Below the pieces are notes generated by a model. The model did not search any database. It was not told where the DNA came from and saw nothing but the letters and a program-made list of their open reading frames with translations. From positions 186,001-250,000 of the forward strand of contig NZ_JAJLMN010000001.1 of the NCBI RefSeq assembly GCF_021730615.1: a stretch of DNA of 64,000 bases, written 5' to 3'. The DNA comes from Lichenibacterium dinghuense. Its GTDB lineage: Bacteria; Pseudomonadota; Alphaproteobacteria; Rhizobiales; Beijerinckiaceae. Below are positions 1-8,400 of this stretch, in pieces (the stretch's first letter is position 1; each line of letters begins with the position of its first letter). The position numbers and the translations under genes were made by a program.

Positions 1-696
1 GAGCACGCGCAGGAGTCGGCGCCCGAGCGCGTCGAGGTCAAGCGCGCGCTGTTCTCCGAGCTCGACCGGCTGGCGCCCGCCGCGGCGACGCTCGCCTCCT
101 CGACCTCGGCGCTGCTCCCCTCGGCCTTCCAGGAACACGTGGCGGGCCGCGCGCGCTGCCTCGTGTGCCACCCGATCAACCCGCCCTACCTCGTGCCGGC
201 CGTCGAAGTCGTGCCCTCGCGCTGGACCGCGCCCGAAACGATGGAGCGCGCGGCGGCCTTCATGCGCGGCTGCGGGCAGAGCCCGCTGGTGATGAAGCGC
301 GAGGTCGACGGCTTCATCATGAACCGCCTGCAGGGCGCCCTGCTGGAGGAGTGCTTCCGTCTCGTCGCCGACGGCATCGCCTCGGCCGAGGACGTCGACG
401 CCGGCCTCCGCGACGGGCTGGCCCTACGCTGGAGCTTCATGGGGCCGTTCGAGACGATCGACCTCAACGCGCCGGGCGGCGTGCGCGACTATGCCGAGCG
501 CTACGGGGGCATGTACGAGCGCATGTTCCCCTCGATGCAGCGCCGCGTCGACTGGGCCGGCCCCGTGATGGACGGGGTCGAGGCGGACCGCGCCGCCCGC
601 CTGCCCCGCGCCGGCCTCGCCGAACGGCAATTGTGGCGCGACCGCCGCCTCATGGCGCTGCTGGCCCACAAGCGGGCCGCCGCCGGCGAGGGCTGA
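1..696 (+). CDS. 3-hydroxyacyl-CoA dehydrogenase family protein (lambda-crystallin/carnitine dehydrogenase type), 5' end missing
   Basis: The reading frame is open from the first base to a TGA at 694-696, so 231 residues of the C-terminal part are visible and the N-terminal NAD-binding part lies outside the window. The visible part has the catalytic pattern of this family: the Ser-Ser-Thr stretch at visible residues 33-35, the HPINPP motif with His57, and FIMNRLQ with Asn108, followed by the all-helical dimerisation domain. The family oxidises a hydroxyl group on a small acyl substrate with NAD+. The substrate (3-hydroxybutyryl-CoA, carnitine, gulonate or other) cannot be told from this fragment. 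The next gene starts 141 bases downstream. Confidence 0.8.
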   Translation, partial: EHAQESAPERVEVKRALFSELDRLAPAAATLASSTSALLPSAFQEHVAGRARCLVCHPINPPYLVPAVEVVPSRWTAPETMERAAAFMRGCGQSPLVMKREVDGFIMNRLQGALLEECFRLVADGIASAEDVDAGLRDGLALRWSFMGPFETIDLNAPGGVRDYAERYGGMYERMFPSMQRRVDWAGPVMDGVEADRAARLPRAGLAERQLWRDRRLMALLAHKRAAAGEG

Positions 697-715
697 GCGG
701 GATCGGCCGCCGCGG

Positions 716-732
716 CGCGGGGTCGCCCCGCG
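716..732 (+). terminator. GC-rich hairpin after the dehydrogenase gene
   Basis: A perfect 7-bp stem (CGCGGGG / CCCCGCG) with a 3-nt loop lies 20 bases after the stop codon at 696. No T-run follows, so it is at best a weak terminator or an mRNA 3'-end stabiliser. In DNA this GC-rich such hairpins also arise by chance. Confidence 0.25.
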
Positions 733-837
733 GAAACGATGCGGAGGGCGGTTCGCCCGCTTTCCGCCACGGCGCGCGGCGATCGTTAGTCCGACGATTG
801 CCGGCCGACCGGTGGCCCGCGGTCGGGAACGGGTGAT

Positions 838-2205
838 ATGGTCGCGTCCCGCATCCTCATCGCCTTCGGCGTCGCCGTGGCGGCCGGCGGTGCCGCCTTC
901 GCGGCGCTGGCCTGGCATCCGGCGATCCCGCCGGTCGAGCGGCCCGCGGCGTCGAGCTTCGACCCCGCGGCGGTGAAGCGCGGCGCCGCGCTGGCGGCGC
1001 TCGGCAACTGCGCCGGCTGCCACAGCGCGCCGGGCCGCCCGGCGTTCGGCGGGGGCCTGCCGGTCGAGACGCCCTTCGGGGCGATCTACGCCAGCAACAT
1101 CACGCCGGACCCGGAGGCCGGCATCGGCCGCTGGAGCGAGGCCGCCTTCCGCCGCGCCATGCGGGACGGCGTCGACCGCGAAGGCCGAAACCTCTATCCG
1201 GCCTTCCCGTACAACCACTACACGCGGGTCACGGACGACGACGACGCGGCGCTCTACGCCTACCTGATGACGCGCCGCCCGTCGGCCGCGGCGGTGCGCC
1301 CGCCCGCCCTGCCCTTCCCGCTGAACCTGCGCCCGGTGATGGCGGGCTGGAACCTCCTGTTCTTCCGCGCCGGCGCCTTCGCGCCCGACCCCGCGCGCAG
1401 CCCGGAGTGGAACCGCGGCGCCTACCTGGTCGAGGGGCTCGGCCACTGCGGCGCCTGCCACACGCCGCACGGCGTGCTGGGCGAGGAGAAGGCGGGCCAC
1501 CACCTCGGCGGCGGGATGGCGGAGGGCTGGAACGCCTACGCGCTGAACGCGGCCTCGCCGGCGCCCCTACCCTGGACGGTCGACAGCCTCGCCTTCTACC
1601 TCCACCACGGCTGGCAGGCCGAGCACGGCGCGGCGCGCGGGCCGATGGCGCTGGTGACGGCCGAGCTCGGCACCGTTTCCGACGCGGAGGCGCGCGCCAT
1701 GGCGGTCTACCTCGTGTCGCTGATGGGTCGCCCCGAGTCGCGGCCAGCCGACGCTCCGCAGGCCGCGGCGCCACTGCCGCCCGCGAGCGCCGGCGGCCAG
1801 GTCGCGGTGTCGGACGCCGCGGGAGGCCGCGGCGCGGCCCTCTACGCCGGCGCCTGCGCGTCCTGCCACGCCTCGGGTAGGCCCCTGCCCTACGGCGGCC
1901 TGGATCTCGCGCTGAGTTCGGCGCTGCGCGCGCCGGACCCGTCCAACGTCGTCACCGTCACGCTGCACGGCCTCGCGGCGCCGCCCGGCGCGCCGGGCTC
2001 GATCATGCCCGGCTTCGACGGCGCGCTCGACGACGCCGACCTCGTCGCCCTACTCCGCTACCTGCGGGCCGACGTCGCCCGTGCCGAACCCTGGCCCGAC
2101 CTCGACGCCGCGGTGCGGCGCGCGCGGGCGCGGGGCGCCACTCTGGTGGCCAGCGACGGCGCCGGCCCGGCCCCGCCCGACGCGGAGGTGAGGATCGCCC
2201 GATGA
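838..2205 (+). CDS. Membrane-anchored triheme cytochrome c, electron acceptor subunit of the adjacent molybdenum hydroxylase
   Basis: This 455-residue protein begins with an N-terminal hydrophobic anchor or signal (residues 5-26) and has three c-type heme sites, at residues 58-62 (CAGCH), 204-208 (CGACH) and 340-344 (CASCH). That is the layout of the AdhB/gluconate dehydrogenase cytochrome subunits. The hemes would carry electrons from a periplasmic dehydrogenase to quinone or to an oxidase. The stop codon overlaps the ATG of the [2Fe-2S] subunit gene, so the three genes are translationally coupled and very likely form one periplasm-facing complex. The start at 838 places the hydrophobic segment at the N terminus. 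The substrate of the complex is not known. Confidence 0.85.
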   Translation: MVASRILIAFGVAVAAGGAAFAALAWHPAIPPVERPAASSFDPAAVKRGAALAALGNCAGCHSAPGRPAFGGGLPVETPFGAIYASNITPDPEAGIGRWSEAAFRRAMRDGVDREGRNLYPAFPYNHYTRVTDDDDAALYAYLMTRRPSAAAVRPPALPFPLNLRPVMAGWNLLFFRAGAFAPDPARSPEWNRGAYLVEGLGHCGACHTPHGVLGEEKAGHHLGGGMAEGWNAYALNAASPAPLPWTVDSLAFYLHHGWQAEHGAARGPMALVTAELGTVSDAEARAMAVYLVSLMGRPESRPADAPQAAAPLPPASAGGQVAVSDAAGGRGAALYAGACASCHASGRPLPYGGLDLALSSALRAPDPSNVVTVTLHGLAAPPGAPGSIMPGFDGALDDADLVALLRYLRADVARAEPWPDLDAAVRRARARGATLVASDGAGPAPPDAEVRIAR

Positions 2206-2693
2206 CCACCATCACGGTGAACGGCACGCCGCACGCCGTCGCGGCCGACCCGGCGACGCCCCTGCTCTATTGGCTGCGCGGCGACCTCGCGCTCGACGGC
2301 GCCAAATACGGCTGCGGGCTCGGCCAGTGCGGCTCCTGCACGGTGATCGTCGAGGGCCGGGCCGTGATGTCCTGCGTCGTCCCGGTCGGGGCCCTCGACG
2401 GCAAGCGGGTGACGACGCTGGAGGGGCTCGGCACCGCCGCGGCGCCGGGGCCGATGCAGCGCGCCTTCATCGCCGAGCAGGCCGCCCAGTGCGGCTACTG
2501 CATCCCCGGAATGATGATGAAGGCGCAGGCCCTGCTCGACCGGCAGCCCGACGCCTCCGACGCCGAGATCCGCGCCGCGCTGCAGACCAACCTGTGCCGC
2601 TGCGGCACCCACATGCGCATCCTGCGCGCCGTGCGCCGCGCCGCCGACGAGATGCGGGGCGCGGCGCCGGTCCGGGTCGGGGACGCGCGATGA
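2202..2693 (+). CDS. iorA: Two-[2Fe-2S] small subunit of a molybdenum hydroxylase (isoquinoline 1-oxidoreductase / aldehyde dehydrogenase type)
   Basis: The protein has 163 residues, the normal size for this family. The plant-type ferredoxin cluster is bound by Cys38, Cys43, Cys46 and Cys58. The second cluster is bound by Cys97, Cys100, Cys132 and Cys134, within QCGYC and LCRCG. It passes electrons from the molybdopterin subunit encoded next door to the cytochrome c encoded upstream. It overlaps both neighbours by 4 bases. The family is certain. The symbol iorA is by similarity of the gene pair, and the substrate could be an aldehyde or an N-heterocycle. Confidence 0.88.
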   Translation: MTTITVNGTPHAVAADPATPLLYWLRGDLALDGAKYGCGLGQCGSCTVIVEGRAVMSCVVPVGALDGKRVTTLEGLGTAAAPGPMQRAFIAEQAAQCGYCIPGMMMKAQALLDRQPDASDAEIRAALQTNLCRCGTHMRILRAVRRAADEMRGAAPVRVGDAR

Positions 2694-4927
2694 GCCCGCG
2701 CCTCACCCGCCGTGCCGTTCTCGCCGGCACCGGCGCGCTGGTGCTCGGCTTCGCGCTGAGCCCCGCCGGCGCCACGGAGCCGGAGGGCGAGAACGGCGGC
2801 GCGACCGGCGTGCGCGACCTGCCCGGCAGCCTCAAGAAGACGCCGCTTCTCGACAGCTGGATCAGGGTCGAGCCCGACGGCCGCACCCTGGTGTTCACCG
2901 GCAAGGCCGAACTCGGCCAGGGCATCGCGACCGCCCTGACCCAGCTCGCCGCCGAGGAGCTCGACCTGCCGCTGGACCGCGTGTCGATCCGGACGGCCGA
3001 CACCGGCGTCACGCCGGACGAGGGCTACACGGCCGGCAGCCACTCCATGCAGGACAGCGGCAGCGCTATCCGGGCCGCGGCCGCGGAGGTGCGCCGCATC
3101 CTGGTCGGCGAGGCCGCGGCGCGCTGGGGCCTGCCCGCGGACGGGCTCGGCACGGCCGGCGGCGCCGTCGTTACGCCGGACGGGCGGCGGCTCGGCTACG
3201 GGGACCTCGTGTCGGCGACGCTGATCCACGTCGAGGCGACGCCGCATCCGCCCCTAAAGGCGCCAGCCGCCTACGAGGTCGTGGACCGGCCGGTGCAGCG
3301 GCTCGACATCCCGGCCAAGGTCACGGGCGGCGCCATCTACGTGCAGGACCTGCGCCCGCCGGGGCTCCTCCACGCCCGCGTGGTGCGCCCTCCGGCCTAT
3401 GGCGCGACGCTGCTCGACCTCGACGACGGCGCCGTGCGGGAGACGCCGGGCGTCGTCGCCGTGGTGCGGGACGGCTCCTTCCTGGCCGTCGCGGCCGAGA
3501 CCGAGTGGGGCGCCGTCGAGGCGATGCGCCGGCTCGCCGCCGCGGCGCGCTGGTCCGACGCGCCGCCCATCCCCGTCGAGCAGCCCGCCGCGGCGGCCAT
3601 CAAGGCCCTGCCGTCGCGCGACACGGTGATCCTCGACCGCGGCGCGCCGCCGCCCCGCGATGGGCTGCGCCGCTTCGCGGCCGAATATTCGCGGCCCTAC
3701 CAGGCGCACGGCTCGGTCGGCCCGTCCTGCGCGGTGGCGCGCCTCGACGGCGAGGGGCTGACGGTGTGGACCCACACCCAGGGCGTCTTCCCGGACCGCG
3801 CCGCCATCGCGGAGATGCTGCGCATGGATCCGGCGCGCGTGCGCTGCGTACACGCGCAGGGCTCGGGCTGCTACGGCCACAACGGCGCCGACGACGCGGC
3901 CGGCGACGCGGCGCTGGTCGCCCGCGCCCTGCCGGGCCGCCCCGTGAGGCTGCAGCTGATGCGCGAGCAGGAGGCGGCGTGGGAGCCCTTCGGCCCCGCC
4001 ATGGCGACGCGGGCCGAGGCGGCGCTGGGCGCCGACGGGCGCATCGCCGACTGGTCCTACGCGGTGTGGAGCAACACCCACAACATGCGGCCCGGCGGCG
4101 CCGGCGCGCTGCTCTGCGCCCAACTCCTCGCGGAGCCCTTCGCACCGCCCGAGCCGAAGCCGATCCCGCAGCCCGAGGGCGGCGGCGACCGCAACGCGCT
4201 GCCGATCTACGCGCTGCCGAACGCCCGCGTGGTGCATCATTTCGTGCCCGAGATGCCGCTCCGCGTGTCCGCCATGCGGGCGCTCGGCGCCTACGCCAAC
4301 GTGTTCTCGATCGAGAGCTTCATGGACGAGCTGGCGCGCGGCTCGGGCCAGGACTCGATCGCCTTCCGGCTGCGCCACCTCGCCGACCCCCGCGCGGTGG
4401 CTGTGGTCGAGAAGGCGCGCGACGCGTCCGGCTGGGCGGCGCGGCCGAAGCCCCCCGGCACGGGCCGCGGCTTCGCCTTCGCGCGCTACAAGAACCTCGC
4501 CGCCTATTGCGCGCTGGCGGTGGAGTGCGAGGTCGACCCGGACACCGGCCGCGTGCGCCTCGCCCGAGCCGTGGCGGCGGTCGACGGCGGGCAGGTCGTC
4601 AACCCGGACGGGCTGCGCAACCAGATCGAGGGCGCCGTCCTGCAGTCGATGAGCTGGACGCTGTTCGAGGAGGTGGCCTTCGACGCCTCCGGGATCGGCT
4701 CGGTCGACTGGGCCACCTACCCGATCCTGCGCTTCGACGCCGTGCCGGACAGCGTCGAGGTGCACCTGATGGACCGGCCCGGGGAACCCTTCCTGGGCTG
4801 CGGCGAATGCGGCCAGGGCCCGACCGGCGCGGCGATCGCCAACGCGGTCGCGGACGCGATCGGGGTGCGGCTGCGCGACCTGCCCCTGACGCGCGACAAG
4901 GTGCTGGCCGCGCTGGCGCAGGGATGA
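2690..4927 (+). CDS. iorB: Molybdopterin-binding large subunit, IorB-type, Tat-exported
   Basis: This 745-residue large subunit starts at the ATG overlapping the stop of the small-subunit gene. It opens with a twin-arginine signal (LTRRAVLAGTGALVLG, residues 5-20), which places the holoenzyme in the periplasm. The GKAELGQG segment near residue 75 and the C-terminal GCGECGQGPTGAA segment, which holds the conserved cofactor-site glutamate region, identify the xanthine oxidase superfamily, IOR branch. This branch is a single large chain, unlike XdhB plus XdhC types. No xdhC-like chaperone gene or molybdopterin cytidylyltransferase gene follows it. With the upstream cytochrome c it forms a three-gene operon. 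The reaction is a hydroxylation or aldehyde oxidation of unknown substrate. Confidence 0.87.
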   Translation: MSPRLTRRAVLAGTGALVLGFALSPAGATEPEGENGGATGVRDLPGSLKKTPLLDSWIRVEPDGRTLVFTGKAELGQGIATALTQLAAEELDLPLDRVSIRTADTGVTPDEGYTAGSHSMQDSGSAIRAAAAEVRRILVGEAAARWGLPADGLGTAGGAVVTPDGRRLGYGDLVSATLIHVEATPHPPLKAPAAYEVVDRPVQRLDIPAKVTGGAIYVQDLRPPGLLHARVVRPPAYGATLLDLDDGAVRETPGVVAVVRDGSFLAVAAETEWGAVEAMRRLAAAARWSDAPPIPVEQPAAAAIKALPSRDTVILDRGAPPPRDGLRRFAAEYSRPYQAHGSVGPSCAVARLDGEGLTVWTHTQGVFPDRAAIAEMLRMDPARVRCVHAQGSGCYGHNGADDAAGDAALVARALPGRPVRLQLMREQEAAWEPFGPAMATRAEAALGADGRIADWSYAVWSNTHNMRPGGAGALLCAQLLAEPFAPPEPKPIPQPEGGGDRNALPIYALPNARVVHHFVPEMPLRVSAMRALGAYANVFSIESFMDELARGSGQDSIAFRLRHLADPRAVAVVEKARDASGWAARPKPPGTGRGFAFARYKNLAAYCALAVECEVDPDTGRVRLARAVAAVDGGQVVNPDGLRNQIEGAVLQSMSWTLFEEVAFDASGIGSVDWATYPILRFDAVPDSVEVHLMDRPGEPFLGCGECGQGPTGAAIANAVADAIGVRLRDLPLTRDKVLAALAQG

Positions 4928-5006
4928 CGGAGGCGCCGCACGCGCGTTTGCGCGCCGTCCGCTTCGGCCCTAGAACCTCCGCACGGGGCGAAGCGGGTGG
5001 CGGGCC

Positions 5007-5363
5007 ATGGGCATCTTCGGCAATCTCGGCAACATGCTGGGCGACTTCGTCGAGCAGCACGGCGGCGCGGAGGCCATGGCCCAGCAGGCGCTGCAGCAGG
5101 CCGGCGGCCTGCAGGGCATCGTGGCGAAGCTGCAGGGCGCGGGCTACGGGGACCAAGTGCAGTCCTGGCTCGGCGCCGGTCCCAACCAGCCCATCACGGC
5201 GGACGGGATCGCGCAGGCGATCGGCCACGGCCGGCTCGGCGAGATGGCGCAGAGCTACGGCGTGCAGCCGGACCAGCTGTCCGGCCTGCTGGCGCATGTT
5301 CTGCCCGGCCTCGTCGACAGGTTGAGCTTGAACGGCGCGATCGAGCCGCATCCCGCGCCCTGA
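5007..5363 (+). CDS. YidB-like protein (DUF937)
   Basis: The protein has 118 residues and opens with MGIFGNLGNMLGDF. It contains the repeated small helices typical of the YidB/DUF937 family, including GLQGIVAKLQGAGYGDQVQSW and LSGLLAHVLPGLVDRL. No signal peptide or membrane segment is seen. The family is widespread in proteobacteria and has no established biochemical role. The ATG lies 80 bases after the preceding operon. Confidence is high for the family and absent for function. Confidence 0.8.
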   Translation: MGIFGNLGNMLGDFVEQHGGAEAMAQQALQQAGGLQGIVAKLQGAGYGDQVQSWLGAGPNQPITADGIAQAIGHGRLGEMAQSYGVQPDQLSGLLAHVLPGLVDRLSLNGAIEPHPAP

Positions 5364-5433
5364 CACGCTTTGTTGACCGCCGCGGTCCACGCTGGGCGCG
5401 GCGGAGCGCGTTCCGCGCGTCCGTGACGGCCTC

Positions 5434-6891
5434 ATGAAGATCATCCTGCCCTTCATCAGCAACACGCTGATGAACTTCGTCATCGGCCTGCTGCTGGCCC
5501 GCTTCCTCGGGCCCGCCGAATACGGCCGGATGGCGCTCGCGCTGGCGGTCGGCCAGGTGGTCCAGACGCTGATGTTCGACTGGCTGCGGCTCGCCGCCAC
5601 GCGCTTCTATTCCGAGCGGGTGCGGCTGGAGCGCCCCGAACTGCGCGCGACGCTCGACACGAGCTTCGCCGTGCTGATCCTGGCGCTGAGCGCCGTCACG
5701 ATCCTGTTCCTGCTGAGCGGGATCGAGGTGCCCCTGACCCGCCCGCTGGTGGCGCTGGCGATCGGCGCCGCGGTGGCGAACGGGCTGTTCGACTACAACA
5801 CCGCCCTGGTGCGCGCCCGCTTCATGGACGGGCTCTACGCCCGCATCATCATGGGCAAGAACCTGCTCTCGCTCGTGCTCACGGTGGGGGGCGCGTGGTG
5901 GTCCGGCTCGGCCGTGATGGCCCTGGTCGGGCTATGCCTGTCGATGACGGGCTCGCTGCTCCTGTCGCGGCACGCGCTGACCGACGGCGGACTGGGCCCG
6001 CGCGCGGCGGAACGCGGCCTGGCCTCGCAGGCGCTGCGCTACGCCCTGCCGATCGTCATGGCCAACATGCTCTACCAGGTGATCCCGCTGATCGACCGGG
6101 CGCTGATCGCGCAGCGCTTCGGCTTCGCGGAGTCGGGGCAGTTCTCGCTCGCCTACGACCTCGGCATCCGCGTCGTGCTGGCGATCGGCTCGACGCTCGA
6201 CGTGCTGCTGTTCCAGATCGCCGTGCGGTGCGACGAGACGCACGGGCCCGCCCATTCGGCGCGCCAGATCGGCCGCAACATGGGCGTGGTGGTGGCGATC
6301 CTGGCGCCCACCTGCGTGGGCGCCTACCTGGTGCTGCCGTCGTTCCAGCAGCTCGTGGTGCCCCCGGAGTTCCGCGGCCCCTTCGCCGACTTCTTCACCT
6401 ACCTGCTGCCAGGCTTCTTCTGCTACCCGCTGATCCACTACGCGGTGCACCCGGTGTTCCAGATCCGCAAGCGCACGCGGCCCCTCATCGCCACCGCCAG
6501 CGTGGCGGCGCTGGCCAACGTGGGCCTCAGCTTCGCCATGCCGGCGGGCGCCGGCGCTATCGGCTACGCGGTGGCCCTGTCGGCGGCGCTGGGCTCGGGC
6601 CTGCTGGCGCTGATCGGCGCCGCCTCGCTGGTCGGCGCCTCCTGGCCCGCGCCGCGCGACCTCGCCGTCACCCTGCTCGGCTCGCTCGCCATGGCGGGCG
6701 CCGTGCTGCCGCTGCGGGGCATGGCGCCGGGCCTGCTGACCCTCCTCGTCGAGGTCTCGACCGGCGCGCTGGTCTACGGCGCGGTCGCGGGCGCCTTCGA
6801 CCTCGCGGGGCTGCGCAGCCTCGCGCTCGACCACCTGCCGGCGCGCTGGCGCCGCCCCGTCGCTTTACCCGGCGTTGACCACGTCGCTTAG
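5434..6891 (+). CDS. Polysaccharide/lipid-linked oligosaccharide flippase, MATE-like (Wzx type)
   Basis: This 485-residue polytopic inner-membrane protein has roughly 12-14 hydrophobic segments from residue 5 to residue 470. The N-terminal pattern FISNTLMNFVIGLLLARFLGPAEYGRM is the hallmark of the oligosaccharide flippase (Polysacc_synt) family, in which Arg and the GPxxYG turn follow the first helix. Such proteins move lipid-linked sugars across the inner membrane for capsule, O-antigen or exopolysaccharide synthesis. No glycosyltransferase genes stand next to it, which is unusual for a wzx gene. An L,D-transpeptidase gene follows after 116 bases, so an envelope role is likely. Confidence 0.8.
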   Translation: MKIILPFISNTLMNFVIGLLLARFLGPAEYGRMALALAVGQVVQTLMFDWLRLAATRFYSERVRLERPELRATLDTSFAVLILALSAVTILFLLSGIEVPLTRPLVALAIGAAVANGLFDYNTALVRARFMDGLYARIIMGKNLLSLVLTVGGAWWSGSAVMALVGLCLSMTGSLLLSRHALTDGGLGPRAAERGLASQALRYALPIVMANMLYQVIPLIDRALIAQRFGFAESGQFSLAYDLGIRVVLAIGSTLDVLLFQIAVRCDETHGPAHSARQIGRNMGVVVAILAPTCVGAYLVLPSFQQLVVPPEFRGPFADFFTYLLPGFFCYPLIHYAVHPVFQIRKRTRPLIATASVAALANVGLSFAMPAGAGAIGYAVALSAALGSGLLALIGAASLVGASWPAPRDLAVTLLGSLAMAGAVLPLRGMAPGLLTLLVEVSTGALVYGAVAGAFDLAGLRSLALDHLPARWRRPVALPGVDHVA

Positions 6892-7007
6892 CCTTCGATT
6901 CAGTTTATCGGCTCCGTAACCATGGTCCGGGATAGTTAATACTGCGCGGCATTCGAGGTGTATTGTCTGGATCTGGAAGATCTCCCCTTCACTCCGGACG
7001 ATCCACG

Positions 7008-8024
7008 ATGAAGCGTTTCGCTGTTTCGAGCGGCTGGGTTTTGCTGGGCCTGACGGCGCTGTCGGCCGCCGCGCCCGGCCCGGCCCGCGCGGGCCAATAC
7101 GTGCCCCACGCCGTGGGCATCCCCGGCATCGGGCCGGGCACCGGCGTCGACGTCTACATCCCCAACCCCGACGAGCAGACGCCGATCGCCTGGTCGCAGG
7201 GCACCGAGCCCCCGCCCCCGCAGGGCGACTACGGCGGCGGCACGCTGCAATACATGATCACCGGCAACGAGAGCCGCCCCGTCGCACATCCGCGCATCCC
7301 TCCGCCCTACTTCCCGGCGCGCGTCGCCCCGGTGGACGGCCCCGACGGCCGCAGCGCGCTCGCGACCCACGCCCGGCCGCCCGAGACCGCGGGATACGGC
7401 GCCGGTTACGCCGCCCCGGCCTATCGCGCCCGCGCCCCGCGCGGCTACGACAGCGTCGGGTTCGGCGCGGCGGGGCCGCAGTCCTACGGCTACGGGCGCC
7501 GCGCCGCCCCCGCGGCGTACCCTCCCGCGGGTTACGCGCCGGCCGCCTACGCTTCGGTCGAGCCCCCGCGGGCCGAGATCGACCCCATCTATCGCCGGCA
7601 GGAGGTCGCCTACGCGGGCGGGCAGGCCCCCGGCACCGTGGTGATCGACACGAGCGCCAAGTTCCTCTACCTCGTCGAAGGCGCGGGCCACGCGCTGCGC
7701 TACGGCATCGGCGTCGCGAAGCCGGGCTTCCTGTGGTCGGGGGCCCACACGATCACGCGCAAGGCCGAGTGGCCGGACTGGACGCCGCCCGCGGAGATGC
7801 TCGGCCGCCGGCCGGACCTGCCGCACCACATGGACGGCGGCATCGCGAATCCCCTCGGCGCGCGCGCGATGTATCTCGGCTCGACGCTCTACCGCATCCA
7901 CGGCACCAACGAGCCGGACACGATCGGCACCAACGTGTCGTCCGGCTGCATCCGGCTACGCAACGAGGACGTCACCGACCTCTACGACCGGGTCCGGGTC
8001 GGCACGCGCGTCGTCGTGATGTGA
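7008..8024 (+). CDS. L,D-transpeptidase (YkuD/ErfK family) with long proline/alanine/tyrosine-rich region
   Basis: The ATG at 7008 was preferred over an upstream TTG at 6963 because it puts a clean signal peptide (residues 1-26, ending PARAG) at the N terminus. The protein has 338 residues. Residues 30-200 are low-complexity and rich in Pro, Ala, Gly and Tyr. The catalytic YkuD domain occupies about residues 205-338, with HGTN at 298-301 and the SSGCIR motif that holds the nucleophile Cys314. The family forms 3-3 peptidoglycan cross-links or links proteins to peptidoglycan in the periplasm. The disordered spacer may reach across the periplasm, which is an inference. Confidence 0.88.
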   Translation: MKRFAVSSGWVLLGLTALSAAAPGPARAGQYVPHAVGIPGIGPGTGVDVYIPNPDEQTPIAWSQGTEPPPPQGDYGGGTLQYMITGNESRPVAHPRIPPPYFPARVAPVDGPDGRSALATHARPPETAGYGAGYAAPAYRARAPRGYDSVGFGAAGPQSYGYGRRAAPAAYPPAGYAPAAYASVEPPRAEIDPIYRRQEVAYAGGQAPGTVVIDTSAKFLYLVEGAGHALRYGIGVAKPGFLWSGAHTITRKAEWPDWTPPAEMLGRRPDLPHHMDGGIANPLGARAMYLGSTLYRIHGTNEPDTIGTNVSSGCIRLRNEDVTDLYDRVRVGTRVVVM

Positions 8025-8061
8025 GCGGCTTCCGCCCCGCGCGGCGACGGCCTAAGCTCGA

Positions 8062-8088
8062 CCCGCCCCGCTGACCCGCCGGGGCGGG
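8062..8088 (+). promoter_or_regulatory. Hairpin overlapping the ribosome binding site of the DUF1330 gene
   Basis: CCCGCCCCG at 8062-8070 pairs perfectly with CGGGGCGGG at 8080-8088 around a 9-nt loop. The right arm contains the GGGGAGA-like Shine-Dalgarno segment (8084-8090) for the ATG at 8103. It could act as a terminator for the preceding transpeptidase gene, or it could mask the ribosome site on a read-through transcript. Confidence 0.35.
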
Positions 8089-8102
8089 GAGACGCCGCAT
8101 CC

Positions 8103-8393
8103 ATGCCGAAAGCCTACATCATCGTCCGCATGACCGTGACGGACCCGGACGCCTACGGCAGGTACGCCGCGATGGCGAGCGAGGCGATGCGGAAATACGG
8201 CATCGTGCCGCTCGCCCGCGGCGGCCGCAGCGTCGCCGTCGAGGGCGAGGGCCGGCCCCGCAACGTGGTGCTGGAGGCGGAGTCCTACGAGGCGGCGCTC
8301 GCCTATTATCACTCCCCCGAGTACCAGGCCGCCGTCGCGGTGCGGAAGCCGGCCGGCATCGGGGAGGTCGTCATCGTCGAGGGCGCCGCATAG
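8103..8393 (+). CDS. DUF1330 family protein (dimeric alpha-beta barrel)
   Basis: This 96-residue cytosolic protein opens with MPKAYIIVRMTVTDPDAYGRYA, the typical DUF1330 beginning. The usual C-terminal YHSPEYQAAVAVRK segment is also present. The fold is a ferredoxin-like dimeric alpha-beta barrel related to antibiotic-biosynthesis monooxygenases and EthD. No enzymatic role is established for the family. It stands alone between a transpeptidase gene and a convergent AI-2E-type permease gene whose stop lies 8 bases after its own. Confidence 0.85.
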   Translation: MPKAYIIVRMTVTDPDAYGRYAAMASEAMRKYGIVPLARGGRSVAVEGEGRPRNVVLEAESYEAALAYYHSPEYQAAVAVRKPAGIGEVVIVEGAA

Positions 8394-8400
8394 GCCACCG

